A stretch of 11,100 nt of DNA, from NCBI GenBank assembly GCA_019246385.1, contig JAFAQP010000099.1, positions 1 through 11,100 on the forward strand, given 5' to 3'. The number at the start of each line of letters is the position of its first letter. The first letter of the stretch is position 1. The translations under genes were made by a program, and so were the position numbers. This stretch comes from Patescibacteria group bacterium (GTDB taxonomy: Bacteria; Patescibacteriota; Minisyncoccia; Phycocordibacterales; Phycocordibacteraceae). Shown here piece by piece: positions 1 through 7,090 of the stretch. The notes under the pieces were generated by a model. That model saw only the letters and a program-made list of their open reading frames with translations. It had not been told where the DNA came from and searched no databases.

Positions 1-25
1 CGGCATGCGGTCGTACGGTACTCAT
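1..25 (-). CDS. Possible start of next operon gene (5' fragment only)
   Basis: One base after the mraY TAG stop an ATG opens a frame that encodes MSTVRPHA before the window ends. The 1-base spacing matches the other junctions in this operon, so it is plausibly the start of the next gene. Genes that often follow mraY include murD and ftsW, but eight residues cannot identify it. It could also be a chance ATG. Confidence 0.35.
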
Positions 26-26
26 G

Positions 27-1094
27 CTATTTCAAAAGGGCCAGCGAAACGCCCACTATCGCGAAAACGATCGATAATATCCAATAGCGCATCGTGACCT
101 TGCTTCCGGGCCAGCCGATCGCTTCGAAATGGTGGTGCAAAGGAGCGATGCGGAATACTTTTTTTCCGCGACGAAATTTCTTCGAGAAAACTTGAACGAT
201 ATTCGAGAGAACCGTTGCCACGAGGATGAGGGCGATTATAGGCAATACCGAAACTCCTCTTCCCTCGCCCAGGGTGTCGGTCATGAACGCTATCGTGGCA
301 ATCGTCATCGTGAGGCCCATCGATCCCGTTTCAGTCATCCAAAAGCGCGCCGGCGGAATGTTGAACCACAGAAATGCGAGAAGCGCTCCGACGACGGTCG
401 CCGAGAAAGCGGCGATATCTATCTGGTTCTGGTAAAACGCAATGAGTGCATACGCGAAAAAGATGGATCCGAACACCCCTCCTGACAGCCCGTCAATGCC
501 GTCTATGACGCCGGATGCGTACAGGAATACCATCACGAAAATAAAGATGGGTATAATGCCCCACCCCACGAAAACAGTTCCGCCGAAAAGAAGCGATATC
601 GAATTCGCTCCGAGTTTCGCATAAAACCACCAGCCTATGAAAAGCGCGATGAAAGAAACAAAAACAAGCCTGTAGCGCAAGTGAATGCCTTTTTCCCCTT
701 CCGGGTTCATGACATCCAGAGTGTCATTCAAGAGTCCCATGAGGGAACCGAGAATAAGTGTCGTGAAAGGTATCCACGTTTGACTTCGCGAGAAAAAATC
801 GAACTTCGATGCCCAGCTTCCCGGAAAAAAACGATCAAGCGCATACAGAAGGATGGTGGTTATGCCCACCGATCCCCAGACGACTATTCCTCCCATTCGC
901 GGTGTTTTCGTTTCTATTTCGGTTCTTAATTTTCCGAATTCCAAAGCGTCAGTCCCGTCAAGGGCGATCTTGCCCGGCTTTTTTTTCCAGATCTTATATT
1001 TGTAAAGATAGTGGGTGAGAAGGGGCGTAATACCGATGCCTATGCAAAACGCGATGAAAGCGGGAGTAAAAACCTTAAGGAGACTGAGAACCAT
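27..1094 (-). CDS. mraY: Phospho-N-acetylmuramoyl-pentapeptide transferase (MraY), divergent active site
   Basis: Integral membrane enzyme that transfers phospho-MurNAc-pentapeptide from UDP to undecaprenyl phosphate, making lipid I. At 355 residues with about ten hydrophobic segments it has the usual MraY size. Family signatures are TPRMGG (64-69), the DGIDGL loop (198-203) and APLHHHFE (317-324, His 320-322). Two canonical sites differ. The DDxxK motif is NDTLD (123-127), so the first Asp is Asn and the Lys is Asp. The FMGDTGS motif reads WMTETGS (252-258), with Glu255 where the Mg-binding Asp normally lies. I confirmed both substitutions at the codon level. The N-terminal loop at 37-63 is longer and more acidic than usual. 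The start overlaps the carboxypeptidase gene by 20 bases, with an extended -10 six bases upstream. The family is secure, but activity with altered carboxylates is untested. Confidence 0.9.
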   Translation of the reverse strand: MVLSLLKVFTPAFIAFCIGIGITPLLTHYLYKYKIWKKKPGKIALDGTDALEFGKLRTEIETKTPRMGGIVVWGSVGITTILLYALDRFFPGSWASKFDFFSRSQTWIPFTTLILGSLMGLLNDTLDVMNPEGEKGIHLRYRLVFVSFIALFIGWWFYAKLGANSISLLFGGTVFVGWGIIPIFIFVMVFLYASGVIDGIDGLSGGVFGSIFFAYALIAFYQNQIDIAAFSATVVGALLAFLWFNIPPARFWMTETGSMGLTMTIATIAFMTDTLGEGRGVSVLPIIALILVATVLSNIVQVFSKKFRRGKKVFRIAPLHHHFEAIGWPGSKVTMRYWILSIVFAIVGVSLALLK

Positions 1095-2016
1095 CTTGGC
1101 ATAGTATCACGCGTTTAAGCGCCCTTTTGATGTTCACTGCGAGATTTTCCATATCGGTGTCGCGGCCTTCCCTGGTAGACCCGAGAATGACCGCGACGAC
1201 CGGCCTGCCGGGCAATGGTTCGAAAAGTATGGCGAGATTGCCTCCGGCCAGGTCCGTGTAGCCCGTTTTTGAAGCGATGCCGCCGCCGACTACTTCAAGC
1301 ACGCTCGAAGTGTTTTCCGCATGATGCACAATGCCGCTTTCTGAAGTGAACGTCGCTTTTTCATAGTGTGTGCCTTCGACGAGCCGCGGTTCCGTCTGGA
1401 CGATATTCGAGAGAAGCGCGGCCACATCTCTTGCCGAGCCGAATGCGCCGGCCGTCGTTGACGATATATCGAGACCGGTATCGTCGCTGAAATACGTCTC
1501 ATTTAATCCGAGCGAACGCGCCTTTTCGTTCATGCCAGCTATGAATGCGCTGAACGGCTCATTTTTTTTCGCTGCTGCAGCCTCCGCTATCGCATGTATC
1601 CCGTCATTTGCTGAAACCATCAGCGTATAATCAAGAAGATCCTGCGCCTTCCACACTTCTCCCACTCGTAATCCGGCGTCTCCTTCGGGAGAAAGGTCTT
1701 CCGGCGTTATCGATATGGCATCGTTTGGACTGAGGATATCGAAAGCGGTATATGCGGTCGCGAGTTTCGTCAATGAAGCGAGAGGAAGCTGCGCCTCGGC
1801 GTTCTTTTCGAAAAGTACGGTCCCGCTTGTCAGGTCTTTTGCATACGCTGCTTTCGCGATGAGGGATACAGGGAATTCTATTTCTTTGCATGCAGCAGAC
1901 TGGGCAATACTTTCCGGCGCGTTTTGTGCAGGGGCGCGGTCTAAAAAAAAGATCGCGGCAAGGAGCAAACCAGTGAGAGCGGCATAGACCGCATAACGTA
2001 ACGCCTTATGCGGCAT
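1075..2016 (-). CDS. dacA: D-alanyl-D-alanine carboxypeptidase, peptidase S11 (PBP5/DacA family)
   Basis: Penicillin-binding D,D-carboxypeptidase expected to trim the terminal D-Ala from peptidoglycan stem peptides outside the membrane. All three active-site motifs are present: S81-L-T-K84, S135-A-N137 and K250-T-G252. An N-terminal hydrophobic segment (about 7-25) is a signal peptide or anchor. The protein is 313 residues and ends soon after the catalytic domain, so the C-terminal PBP5 domain and amphipathic anchor are missing. I chose the ATG at 2016, which places the basic residues and hydrophobic segment at the N terminus. The frame stays open to 2178, but that extension lies wholly inside scpB and looks like a shadow. 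The gene overlaps scpB by 11 bases and mraY by 20 bases, implying one transcription unit. A purine-rich GAAGAAGG stretch lies 2 bases before the ATG, too close for a standard Shine-Dalgarno. Confidence 0.92.
   Translation of the reverse strand: MPHKALRYAVYAALTGLLLAAIFFLDRAPAQNAPESIAQSAACKEIEFPVSLIAKAAYAKDLTSGTVLFEKNAEAQLPLASLTKLATAYTAFDILSPNDAISITPEDLSPEGDAGLRVGEVWKAQDLLDYTLMVSANDGIHAIAEAAAAKKNEPFSAFIAGMNEKARSLGLNETYFSDDTGLDISSTTAGAFGSARDVAALLSNIVQTEPRLVEGTHYEKATFTSESGIVHHAENTSSVLEVVGGGIASKTGYTDLAGGNLAILFEPLPGRPVVAVILGSTREGRDTDMENLAVNIKRALKRVILCQDGSQSP
1101..1109 (-). promoter_or_regulatory. Extended -10 element before mraY
   Basis: On the minus strand TGA-TACTAT (TG at 1108-1109, hexamer 1101-1106) is followed by six bases (GCCAAG) and then the mraY ATG. 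The hexamer matches TATAAT at 4 of 6 positions. No -35 is recognisable. It lies within the end of the carboxypeptidase gene, so it would be an internal promoter, and it may be chance. Confidence 0.4.
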
Positions 2017-2581
2017 GGCCTTCTTCGAGCGGATCCGGAATAGGCGCTTCTCGTTCTTTGAAGATCCGTTCCATTTCAGCGCGGGTCTCAGAATATTCCG
2101 GAAGTTCTGACAGTGTGCCAACGCCGAGAAATGCCGGCAATTCGGGGGTAGCTCGGTAGAGAAAACTTCGTTTGTCATCGGGATTCTCTATGCGTTCGAT
2201 CAGGCCGCGTACAAGAAGCGAGCGCAAAATGGAAGCACAATTGACTCCGCGGATATAGTCGATATCACTTTTCTGTATCGGTCCTCGGAATATGATGACC
2301 GAAAGGGTTTCAAGGCCCGCTTTTCCCAACGGTCCCTCGAGTTCGTCTTTTCGCATGCGCTCAATGACCGCATGGGCTTCAGGCGCCGTCGCGAGCGCGA
2401 CGCCGCGTTCCCGGACGAGGCGCAGGCCTCTCGCGCCGAGGTTTGCTTCAAGCGAATGAAGCGCGGCTTCCACCTGATCGGCCGGCGTTTTAGTCGCCCG
2501 GGCCAATTCATCCACGGACAGCGCTCCTCCTTTGAAGAAGAGCACCGCTTCTATGAGGTTTTCAAGCGATGCATCATCCAT
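2006..2581 (-). CDS. scpB: Segregation and condensation protein ScpB
   Basis: Winged-helix (kite) subunit that binds the kleisin ScpA as a dimer and completes the SMC-ScpAB complex that compacts and segregates the chromosome; it is cytosolic. The 191-residue length is typical. Family features include the N-terminal LIEAVLFFKGGALSVDELA region (9-27), the central KAGLETLSVIIFRGPIQKSDID stretch (86-107) leading to RGVN, the helix that recognises DNA-binding-like partners, and a C-terminal FLGVGTLSELPEYSE-type tail. It starts one base after the scpA TGA stop, so the two are likely translationally coupled, and no Shine-Dalgarno is visible. It overlaps the downstream carboxypeptidase gene by 11 bases. 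The adjacency to scpA supports the assignment. Confidence 0.95.
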   Translation of the reverse strand: MDDASLENLIEAVLFFKGGALSVDELARATKTPADQVEAALHSLEANLGARGLRLVRERGVALATAPEAHAVIERMRKDELEGPLGKAGLETLSVIIFRGPIQKSDIDYIRGVNCASILRSLLVRGLIERIENPDDKRSFLYRATPELPAFLGVGTLSELPEYSETRAEMERIFKEREAPIPDPLEEGHAA

Positions 2582-2582
2582 A

Positions 2583-3317
2583 TCAATCGAGACGCGGAGC
2601 TTTCAGCTCCCCGTTATATCCCATCGTTATTTCTCCGAACGAGACATGCTGGTCGACATTCAAGAGCCCGCGTTTCACGAGTTCAAGCATAGCAAGGAAA
2701 CTTACGACAATTTCAAGTTTTCCGCCAGCCTGCTCCGCCGTTGAAAAGTCGCGGAACGTCATGTGAATCGCTTTTTCTATGCGTGCGGAAAGGCGTTTCA
2801 TCATTTCTTCAAGAGATACCACCTCTCTGACGGTAACTTCTTCCCGCGGAGCGGATTCCTTTGGAGCATTCGCGAGGACGCGAGAAGCAGCTTCTCGTAT
2901 GGAGGCCAATGATACGTCATCTGAAGGAGTAAAGATGGGGTCTGAAACGCGAGCGCCCGGGCCGAAAAACATGTGCTCCGTCGATCCGGCGAACCGTTTT
3001 GCCGCGTTTCGTATGATCTGATACAGGGCGAGGCGGAATTCCAGGTCTTTCACATCGCCTTCTTCTTCATCAGTGAGACTAAGAACGGGAAGGAGCGAAC
3101 GCGATTTTATCAGCAGGAGCGTCGCTGCCACAACGACAAAGTGGGCTGCCTGCCCCACGGGGAACGCAACATGGCTTTGAAGATACGCGAGAAAGTCATC
3201 GGCCACCTGGGAAAGCGAAATATCGGAAACGAGCATCTTTCGTTCTTCTATGAGGTCCAAGAGAAGGTCGAGAGGTCCTTCGAATTCGCCGGCTTTTATG
3301 CTGAAAGCGGTCTCCAT
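2583..3317 (-). CDS. scpA: Segregation and condensation protein ScpA (kleisin)
   Basis: Kleisin that bridges SMC heads and binds ScpB in the bacterial condensin-like complex. At 244 residues it has normal length. The N-terminal block FEGPLDLLLDLIEERKM (13-29) followed by DISLSQVADDFLAYL is the classic ScpA opening, and the C-terminal winged-helix block near residues 205-232 (EIVVSFLAMLELVKRG) is the SMC-cap-binding part. The middle (about 120-170) is less conserved and partly charged, as expected for a linker. It is the first gene of a minus-strand operon (scpA, scpB, dacA, mraY) and diverges from the aminopeptidase gene. The only upstream signal is an extended -10 (TGT-TATCAT) eight bases before the ATG, suggesting little or no 5' leader. 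Confidence 0.95.
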   Translation of the reverse strand: METAFSIKAGEFEGPLDLLLDLIEERKMLVSDISLSQVADDFLAYLQSHVAFPVGQAAHFVVVAATLLLIKSRSLLPVLSLTDEEEGDVKDLEFRLALYQIIRNAAKRFAGSTEHMFFGPGARVSDPIFTPSDDVSLASIREAASRVLANAPKESAPREEVTVREVVSLEEMMKRLSARIEKAIHMTFRDFSTAEQAGGKLEIVVSFLAMLELVKRGLLNVDQHVSFGEITMGYNGELKAPRLD

Positions 3318-3325
3318 TTTTTAGA

Positions 3326-3334
3326 ATGATAACA
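3326..3334 (-). promoter_or_regulatory. Extended -10 promoter for the scpA operon
   Basis: TGT-TATCAT on the minus strand (5 of 6 matches to TATAAT plus the TG extension) lies eight bases before the scpA ATG. No convincing -35 is visible, which extended -10 promoters tolerate. Initiation about seven bases downstream would give a transcript beginning at or next to the start codon. Confidence 0.55.
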
Positions 3335-3359
3335 TCCGGTTCCGTATTTAATATAACGA

Positions 3360-3382
3360 TTGAAGGCTGGAAGCCGTTGAAG
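3360..3382 (+). repeat. Direct repeat TTGAAG in the scpA-pepA intergenic region
   Basis: TTGAAG occurs at 3360-3365 and again at 3377-3382, with a 17-base offset, and each copy is followed by a G/T-rich GGCT-like sequence. The second copy could be a poor -35 for pepA, but it is 23 bases from the TAAAAT hexamer. An operator role for the divergent promoters is possible but unsupported. Confidence 0.25.
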
Positions 3383-3405
3383 TGGCTAAAGAGGCGCGTG
3401 TGCGT

Positions 3406-3411
3406 TAAAAT
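3406..3411 (+). promoter_or_regulatory. -10 element before pepA
   Basis: TAAAAT (5 of 6 to TATAAT) is followed by six bases (CGGAGA) and the pepA ATG at 3418. It lacks a TG extension and a well-spaced -35. Its position would start the transcript at or near the A of the ATG. Confidence 0.5.
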
Positions 3412-3417
3412 CGGAGA

Positions 3418-4803
3418 ATGAAAATCGAGTACACGGTTCCCAAAGGCGCGGCAAGTATAGACCTTATCGCGGGAGATACCACAAAAGTCATCGAAGATCA
3501 CAAAGGTACGACCGTACTGAAGCTTGGCATCGGCAAGAGTGATGAGATCACCCGCCGGACGTTCATCTCCCTTACCAGGAAAGCGGTCAAGACGGCGAAG
3601 GAGCAAAGGCTTTCGACCATAGCCTTCTCATTCAAGGACTTTCAATTTCCTGCTCTTCGCGCTACGTCAGACAGAGAACTCGGACGTCTTTTGGGGGAAA
3701 ATCTCGAAATGGCCAACTATGAATTCACAAAATACAAAACTCCTCCCCATGGCGGCTTTCAGTCCGTAGAGACGGTCTATATTTCCGACGCGACAGGAGA
3801 AGCCAAAAAAGGAATAGCCGAAGGTCAGATGATCGCGCAGGAGATACATTATTGCCGCGATCTCGCCAACACTCCAGGCGGCGATATGACGCCGACGTCG
3901 CTTGCCGAGGCGGCAAAGCGGCAGCTCAGAGGAACCGCTGCGGAAGTATCGATACTTTCTCTTTCTGACATTAAAAAGTTAAAGATGGGCCTTGTCCTTG
4001 GCGTCGCGAAAGGTTCTGCGCAAGAACCGAAATTCATCATAGCGGAATATTGGGGAGCGGGAAAAGCGGCGAAAGAAAAACCTATCGTGCTCGTGGGAAA
4101 AGGCATAACTTTTGACACCGGAGGAATCAATCTGAAGCCCTCGGACTCTCTCATGGGAATGAATCATGACATGGCGGGTGGAGCTTCAGTCATCGCTGCG
4201 ACCGCTATAGCGGCAAAGATGAAAATGAAACGGAATGTTGTCGCCCTCGTTCCGGCCGTCGAAAATGCCATTTCCGGTTCCTCCTATCTACCGGGCGACA
4301 TACTGAGGGCTATGAACGGCACCTTTGTCGAGGTGTTGAATACCGACGCGGAAGGCCGGCTCATTTTAGGTGATGCGCTTACGTATGCCGAACGGTACTC
4401 CCCTCGCCTTGTCGTGGATGTCGCCACCTTGACCGGCGCCGCTTTGATCGCGCTCGGCAAGCGCGCCTCGGCCATCATGACGAAAAATCAGGAGCTTGAG
4501 GACCTGCTTCGCAGGCTCGGAGAGGAGTCCGGTGAATATGTTTGGCCCTTTCCTTTATGGAAGGAATACGAAACTGACTTGAAAAGCGCACACGCCGACA
4601 TCGCGAATGTTCCCGCCTCTAAAGGGACCGGCGGCGGAACGATACAAGGTGGAATATTCCTTGCGCGCTTCGCAGCGAACTTTCCCCGCTGGGCCCATAT
4701 CGATATCGCGCCGCGCATGGAATCCATTCCGGAAGACCATCTCGCGAAAGGCGCAACGGGCGCTCCCGTGCGGCTTTTGGTGAGACTTATTGAAAATTTT
4801 TAA
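3418..4803 (+). CDS. pepA: Leucyl aminopeptidase, M17 family
   Basis: Cytosolic two-metal aminopeptidase that removes N-terminal residues from peptides, usually as a hexamer. All metal and catalytic residues of E. coli PepA can be matched at a constant offset of 42: K228, D233, K240, D251, D310, E312 and R314. They sit in GKGITFDTGGINLKP and NTDAEGRLIL. The N-terminal macro-like domain (about 1-130) is short and diverged, giving 461 residues in all. It is the only plus-strand gene here, divergent from scpA and convergent with aspS, and its TAA overlaps the aspS stop. The start is the ATG at 3418, preceded by TAAAAT six bases upstream. A GGAG lies one base before the ATG, too close to be a usual ribosome binding site. 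The family also includes DNA-binding regulators, but nothing here suggests that role. Confidence 0.95.
   Translation: MKIEYTVPKGAASIDLIAGDTTKVIEDHKGTTVLKLGIGKSDEITRRTFISLTRKAVKTAKEQRLSTIAFSFKDFQFPALRATSDRELGRLLGENLEMANYEFTKYKTPPHGGFQSVETVYISDATGEAKKGIAEGQMIAQEIHYCRDLANTPGGDMTPTSLAEAAKRQLRGTAAEVSILSLSDIKKLKMGLVLGVAKGSAQEPKFIIAEYWGAGKAAKEKPIVLVGKGITFDTGGINLKPSDSLMGMNHDMAGGASVIAATAIAAKMKMKRNVVALVPAVENAISGSSYLPGDILRAMNGTFVEVLNTDAEGRLILGDALTYAERYSPRLVVDVATLTGAALIALGKRASAIMTKNQELEDLLRRLGEESGEYVWPFPLWKEYETDLKSAHADIANVPASKGTGGGTIQGGIFLARFAANFPRWAHIDIAPRMESIPEDHLAKGATGAPVRLLVRLIENF
4800..4803. other. Interlocking stop codons of pepA and aspS
   Basis: The palindrome TTAA supplies the TAA of pepA on the plus strand (4801-4803) and the TAA of aspS on the minus strand (4800-4802). 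The two convergent genes therefore overlap by three bases and leave no room for a terminator between them. I see no hairpin plus T-tract in the flanking coding sequence. Confidence 0.9.
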
Positions 4804-6125
4804 TCATCCAAGTTTTCTGACAGCAGCGTATCGATGCGGTTCATGTCGCGGGGGAACGGCACCGCTTCTTTCACGTTCGCAAGACCGAGCATGCGCGCGG
4901 TAAGCCGCTCTAAACCGGTCGAAGAACCTCCGTGCGGAGGCATGCCGTATTTGAACGCCTGGAGATAGAAAGAGAACTTCTTCGGATCCATGCCGCGGCT
5001 CCCGATGCGCTTTACCATTTCTTCGTAATTGTGGATGCGCTGTGCGCCGGAGTTTATCTCCAGGCCTCTGAAGAGAAGATCGAAGCCCCGCGAATAGGGC
5101 GCCTCATTGGGAGCTTCATATGTGTAAAATGCTCTTCCTGCCGTGGGAAAGCGCGTGATAAAAACGAAATCGGAATCATGTTCTTTCAGGGCCCACTCAG
5201 AAATTCTGCGCTCATGGTCCGGCTCCATGTCATCGGCCGATTCCGGCACGGCCAATATCTTTTGCGCTTCACGCAGCGTGAGTACCGGAAACGGTTTGTC
5301 CGCTTTCGGAACGTCTGCATTGAATCGGGCGAAGATTGCGGCATGCTCCTTCGCTTTAGCAACGACCTCTCGAATGACCGTCTCGAGCACGGCCATTACG
5401 TCGCGCTCATCGTCGATGAATCCCATCTCGAAGTCCATTTGGGTCAATTCCGACAAGTGCCGGGTAGTTGCGCTTTTCTCTGCGCGAAATATACGCGCAA
5501 TCGTGAATACGCGTTCGAACGCACCCACCATTATCTGCTTATACAGCTGGGGCGACGTGGCGAGATACGCGGTTTTGTCGTAGAAATAATTCACTTTGAA
5601 AACGGCAGCCCCGCCTTCGGCGTCCCCGCCTACGAGTGCCGGAGCCTGAAATTCCATGAATCCTTGCCTGCGCAGAGATGAACGATATGCTTCAAGAAGC
5701 GTCGCCTGAAGAGTGAAGATGTCTCGTTCGCGATTCGACCGGATAGTAAAGGGCCGATAGTTGAGAAGCGTTTCGAGATTCACTACCGTATCTTTCTCGA
5801 AAGGGAGCTCATACGCTTCCGAAAGGATCGTAATACCGAGCAGTTCAATCTCGATGTCCCCGGTTGGTGAATCGGCCTTGATCATTTTTTCAGGCCGCTT
5901 ATTGACGACGCCTTTTGCTTCTATGACCCATTCGGCACGCACCGTTTCCACGGCGGCATGCGCTTCGGCATGGGAAGGAAGCGCTACCATCTGCACCATC
6001 CCGGTCCCGTCGCGCAATTCTATGAATATGAGTTTGCCATGATCGCGTCTCGCATCGACCCATCCTTTTACTGTCACCTCTTTTCCGATCCTACCGTGCA
6101 GATCTTTTATAAGCGTGCGTTCCAT
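4800..6125 (-). CDS. aspS: Aspartyl-tRNA synthetase, archaeal/AspRS2 type (possibly non-discriminating)
   Basis: Class IIb synthetase that charges tRNA-Asp, and in non-discriminating forms tRNA-Asn, with aspartate. Order: OB-fold anticodon domain (about 17-100), motif 2 with FRAE (213-216), the SPQLYKQ signature (191-197) and motif 3 GGSSTGLERL (399-408). At 441 residues it lacks the roughly 100-residue GAD insertion of standard bacterial AspRS, which with SPQLYKQ marks the archaeal/AspRS2 type. Specificity markers are mixed: the GWV loop carries H29 (RRDHG), the His form linked to non-discriminating bacterial enzymes, whereas RPEK (K80) resembles the discriminating form. If non-discriminating, the cell needs the GatCAB amidotransferase for Asn-tRNA. 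It starts three bases after the trpS stop without a clear Shine-Dalgarno, so it is co-transcribed with trpS. Confidence 0.93.
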   Translation of the reverse strand: MERTLIKDLHGRIGKEVTVKGWVDARRDHGKLIFIELRDGTGMVQMVALPSHAEAHAAVETVRAEWVIEAKGVVNKRPEKMIKADSPTGDIEIELLGITILSEAYELPFEKDTVVNLETLLNYRPFTIRSNRERDIFTLQATLLEAYRSSLRRQGFMEFQAPALVGGDAEGGAAVFKVNYFYDKTAYLATSPQLYKQIMVGAFERVFTIARIFRAEKSATTRHLSELTQMDFEMGFIDDERDVMAVLETVIREVVAKAKEHAAIFARFNADVPKADKPFPVLTLREAQKILAVPESADDMEPDHERRISEWALKEHDSDFVFITRFPTAGRAFYTYEAPNEAPYSRGFDLLFRGLEINSGAQRIHNYEEMVKRIGSRGMDPKKFSFYLQAFKYGMPPHGGSSTGLERLTARMLGLANVKEAVPFPRDMNRIDTLLSENLDD

Positions 6126-6128
6126 GAT

Positions 6129-7070
6129 CTATGTTCCTACGCCGATTTTTTTACGAACGTCACGCATTTTGGCTGAGGCGATCGACGCTGCCTTTTCAGC
6201 ACCTTCCGTGAGAACGGCCTTCACGTCATCGTCTGAAAGAGCATTACGCTTGGCACGCATCGGTGAGATAACGGCATCAAGATCGTCTATCAGCGCTTCC
6301 TTTAGCGCTTTATAGTTTCCCATATTTTTTTCGTACAGAGAAGCGAGTTCTTCTTCCGGTTTCAGAAGCCGGTGTATCGCAAGAACATTAGACGGCGTAG
6401 TTCCAGAGGAGTCGGTGACTATAGACATGACGGAACGGGCGATCTCATCCGTAGAGCCGAAAAGGGGTATGGTATTACCGTAGCTTTTGCTCATCTTCTG
6501 TCCATCAGTTCCGGGAACGACAGCGACCGCATCAAGTATTTTTTCATGAGGCTCTTTGAATGTGTCGCCGTACATATGGTTGAATTTAGATGCCGCTTCG
6601 CGCGCATACTCGACATGCTGCCGCTGATCGGCGCCCACGGGTACGAAATCGGTATCATACAGAAGAATATCAGCGGCCATGAGCATAGGGTAATTGAATA
6701 GTCCGGCATTCGCCTCGAGACCTTTCGCGATTTTGTCTTTATAGGCATGCGCTTGCATCAAAAACGGCACGGAAACAAGGCACTCGAATACCCAAGCGAG
6801 CTCCGTATGCTCTAGTACGGCTGACTGATTGAAAAGTACCGTTTTCGAAGGATCAATGCCGACCGCTATCAGATCTTTGGCACCCTCAATCGTATTGTTC
6901 CGCAGCTGAGCGGGATCTTTAACGGTTGTCAGCGCGTGATAATCGACGATGCAATAGATGCAGTCGAAATCGTCCACCATGGAAACCCATTGCTTTAATG
7001 CACCGAAGTAGTTTCCTATATGGAGCGTACCGGAAGGCTGTATCCCGCTAAAAACCCTTTTTTTTGCCAT
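6129..7070 (-). CDS. trpS: Tryptophanyl-tRNA synthetase
   Basis: Class Ic synthetase that activates tryptophan and attaches it to tRNA-Trp in the cytosol. The 313-residue length is slightly below the usual bacterial 325-340. Class I signatures are clear: GTLHIGN (14-20) for HIGH, and KMSKS (192-196). The region YPMLMAADILLYDTDFVPVGADQRQH (128-153, quoted in part by its key residues M132-D134, G146 and D148) is the standard Trp/ATP pocket strand-helix block. It is followed after three bases by aspS. Twenty bases separate it from the upstream sensory gene, and that gap contains an extended -10 (TGC-TAGTAT) six bases before the ATG, so the tRNA synthetase pair may have its own promoter. Codons 2-4 contain a run of eight A's. 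Confidence 0.96.
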   Translation of the reverse strand: MAKKRVFSGIQPSGTLHIGNYFGALKQWVSMVDDFDCIYCIVDYHALTTVKDPAQLRNNTIEGAKDLIAVGIDPSKTVLFNQSAVLEHTELAWVFECLVSVPFLMQAHAYKDKIAKGLEANAGLFNYPMLMAADILLYDTDFVPVGADQRQHVEYAREAASKFNHMYGDTFKEPHEKILDAVAVVPGTDGQKMSKSYGNTIPLFGSTDEIARSVMSIVTDSSGTTPSNVLAIHRLLKPEEELASLYEKNMGNYKALKEALIDDLDAVISPMRAKRNALSDDDVKAVLTEGAEKAASIASAKMRDVRKKIGVGT

Positions 7071-7076
7071 TTCTGA

Positions 7077-7085
7077 ATACTAGCA
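7077..7085 (-). promoter_or_regulatory. Extended -10 element before trpS
   Basis: In the 20-base gap between the two-TM gene and trpS, the minus strand reads TGC-TAGTAT, then six bases (TCAGAA), then ATG. The hexamer matches 4 of 6. This is the only candidate signal that would let trpS-aspS be expressed apart from the sensory genes. Confidence 0.45.
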
Positions 7086-7090
7086 GAAAA

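Noticed and set aside
129..485. 118-residue plus-strand open frame opposite mraY
   Set aside because: Its translation is dominated by charged residues with no fold pattern, and it is complementary to conserved MraY motifs.
2017..2178. 54-residue N-terminal extension of the carboxypeptidase
   Set aside because: It overlaps scpB completely, is not hydrophobic, and would bury the signal or anchor segment, which begins just after the ATG at 2016.
3365..3375. GGCT-GGA-AGCC hairpin as a terminator
   Set aside because: A 4-base stem with no following T-tract, located between divergent promoters where no terminator is needed.
3413..3416. GGAG as Shine-Dalgarno for pepA
   Set aside because: Only one base separates it from the ATG, far short of the usual 5-9; it more likely belongs to the spacer after the -10.
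4932..5681. 249-residue plus-strand open frame opposite aspS
   Set aside because: It lies entirely antisense to a well-supported AspRS gene, shows no recognisable domain, and is the kind of mirror frame expected from GC-biased codon use.
7058..7065. Run of eight A's in codons 2-4 of trpS as a phase-variable or slippery site
   Set aside because: A single short homopolymer in an essential gene encoding Lys codons; nothing suggests a programmed frameshift and the reading frame is intact.
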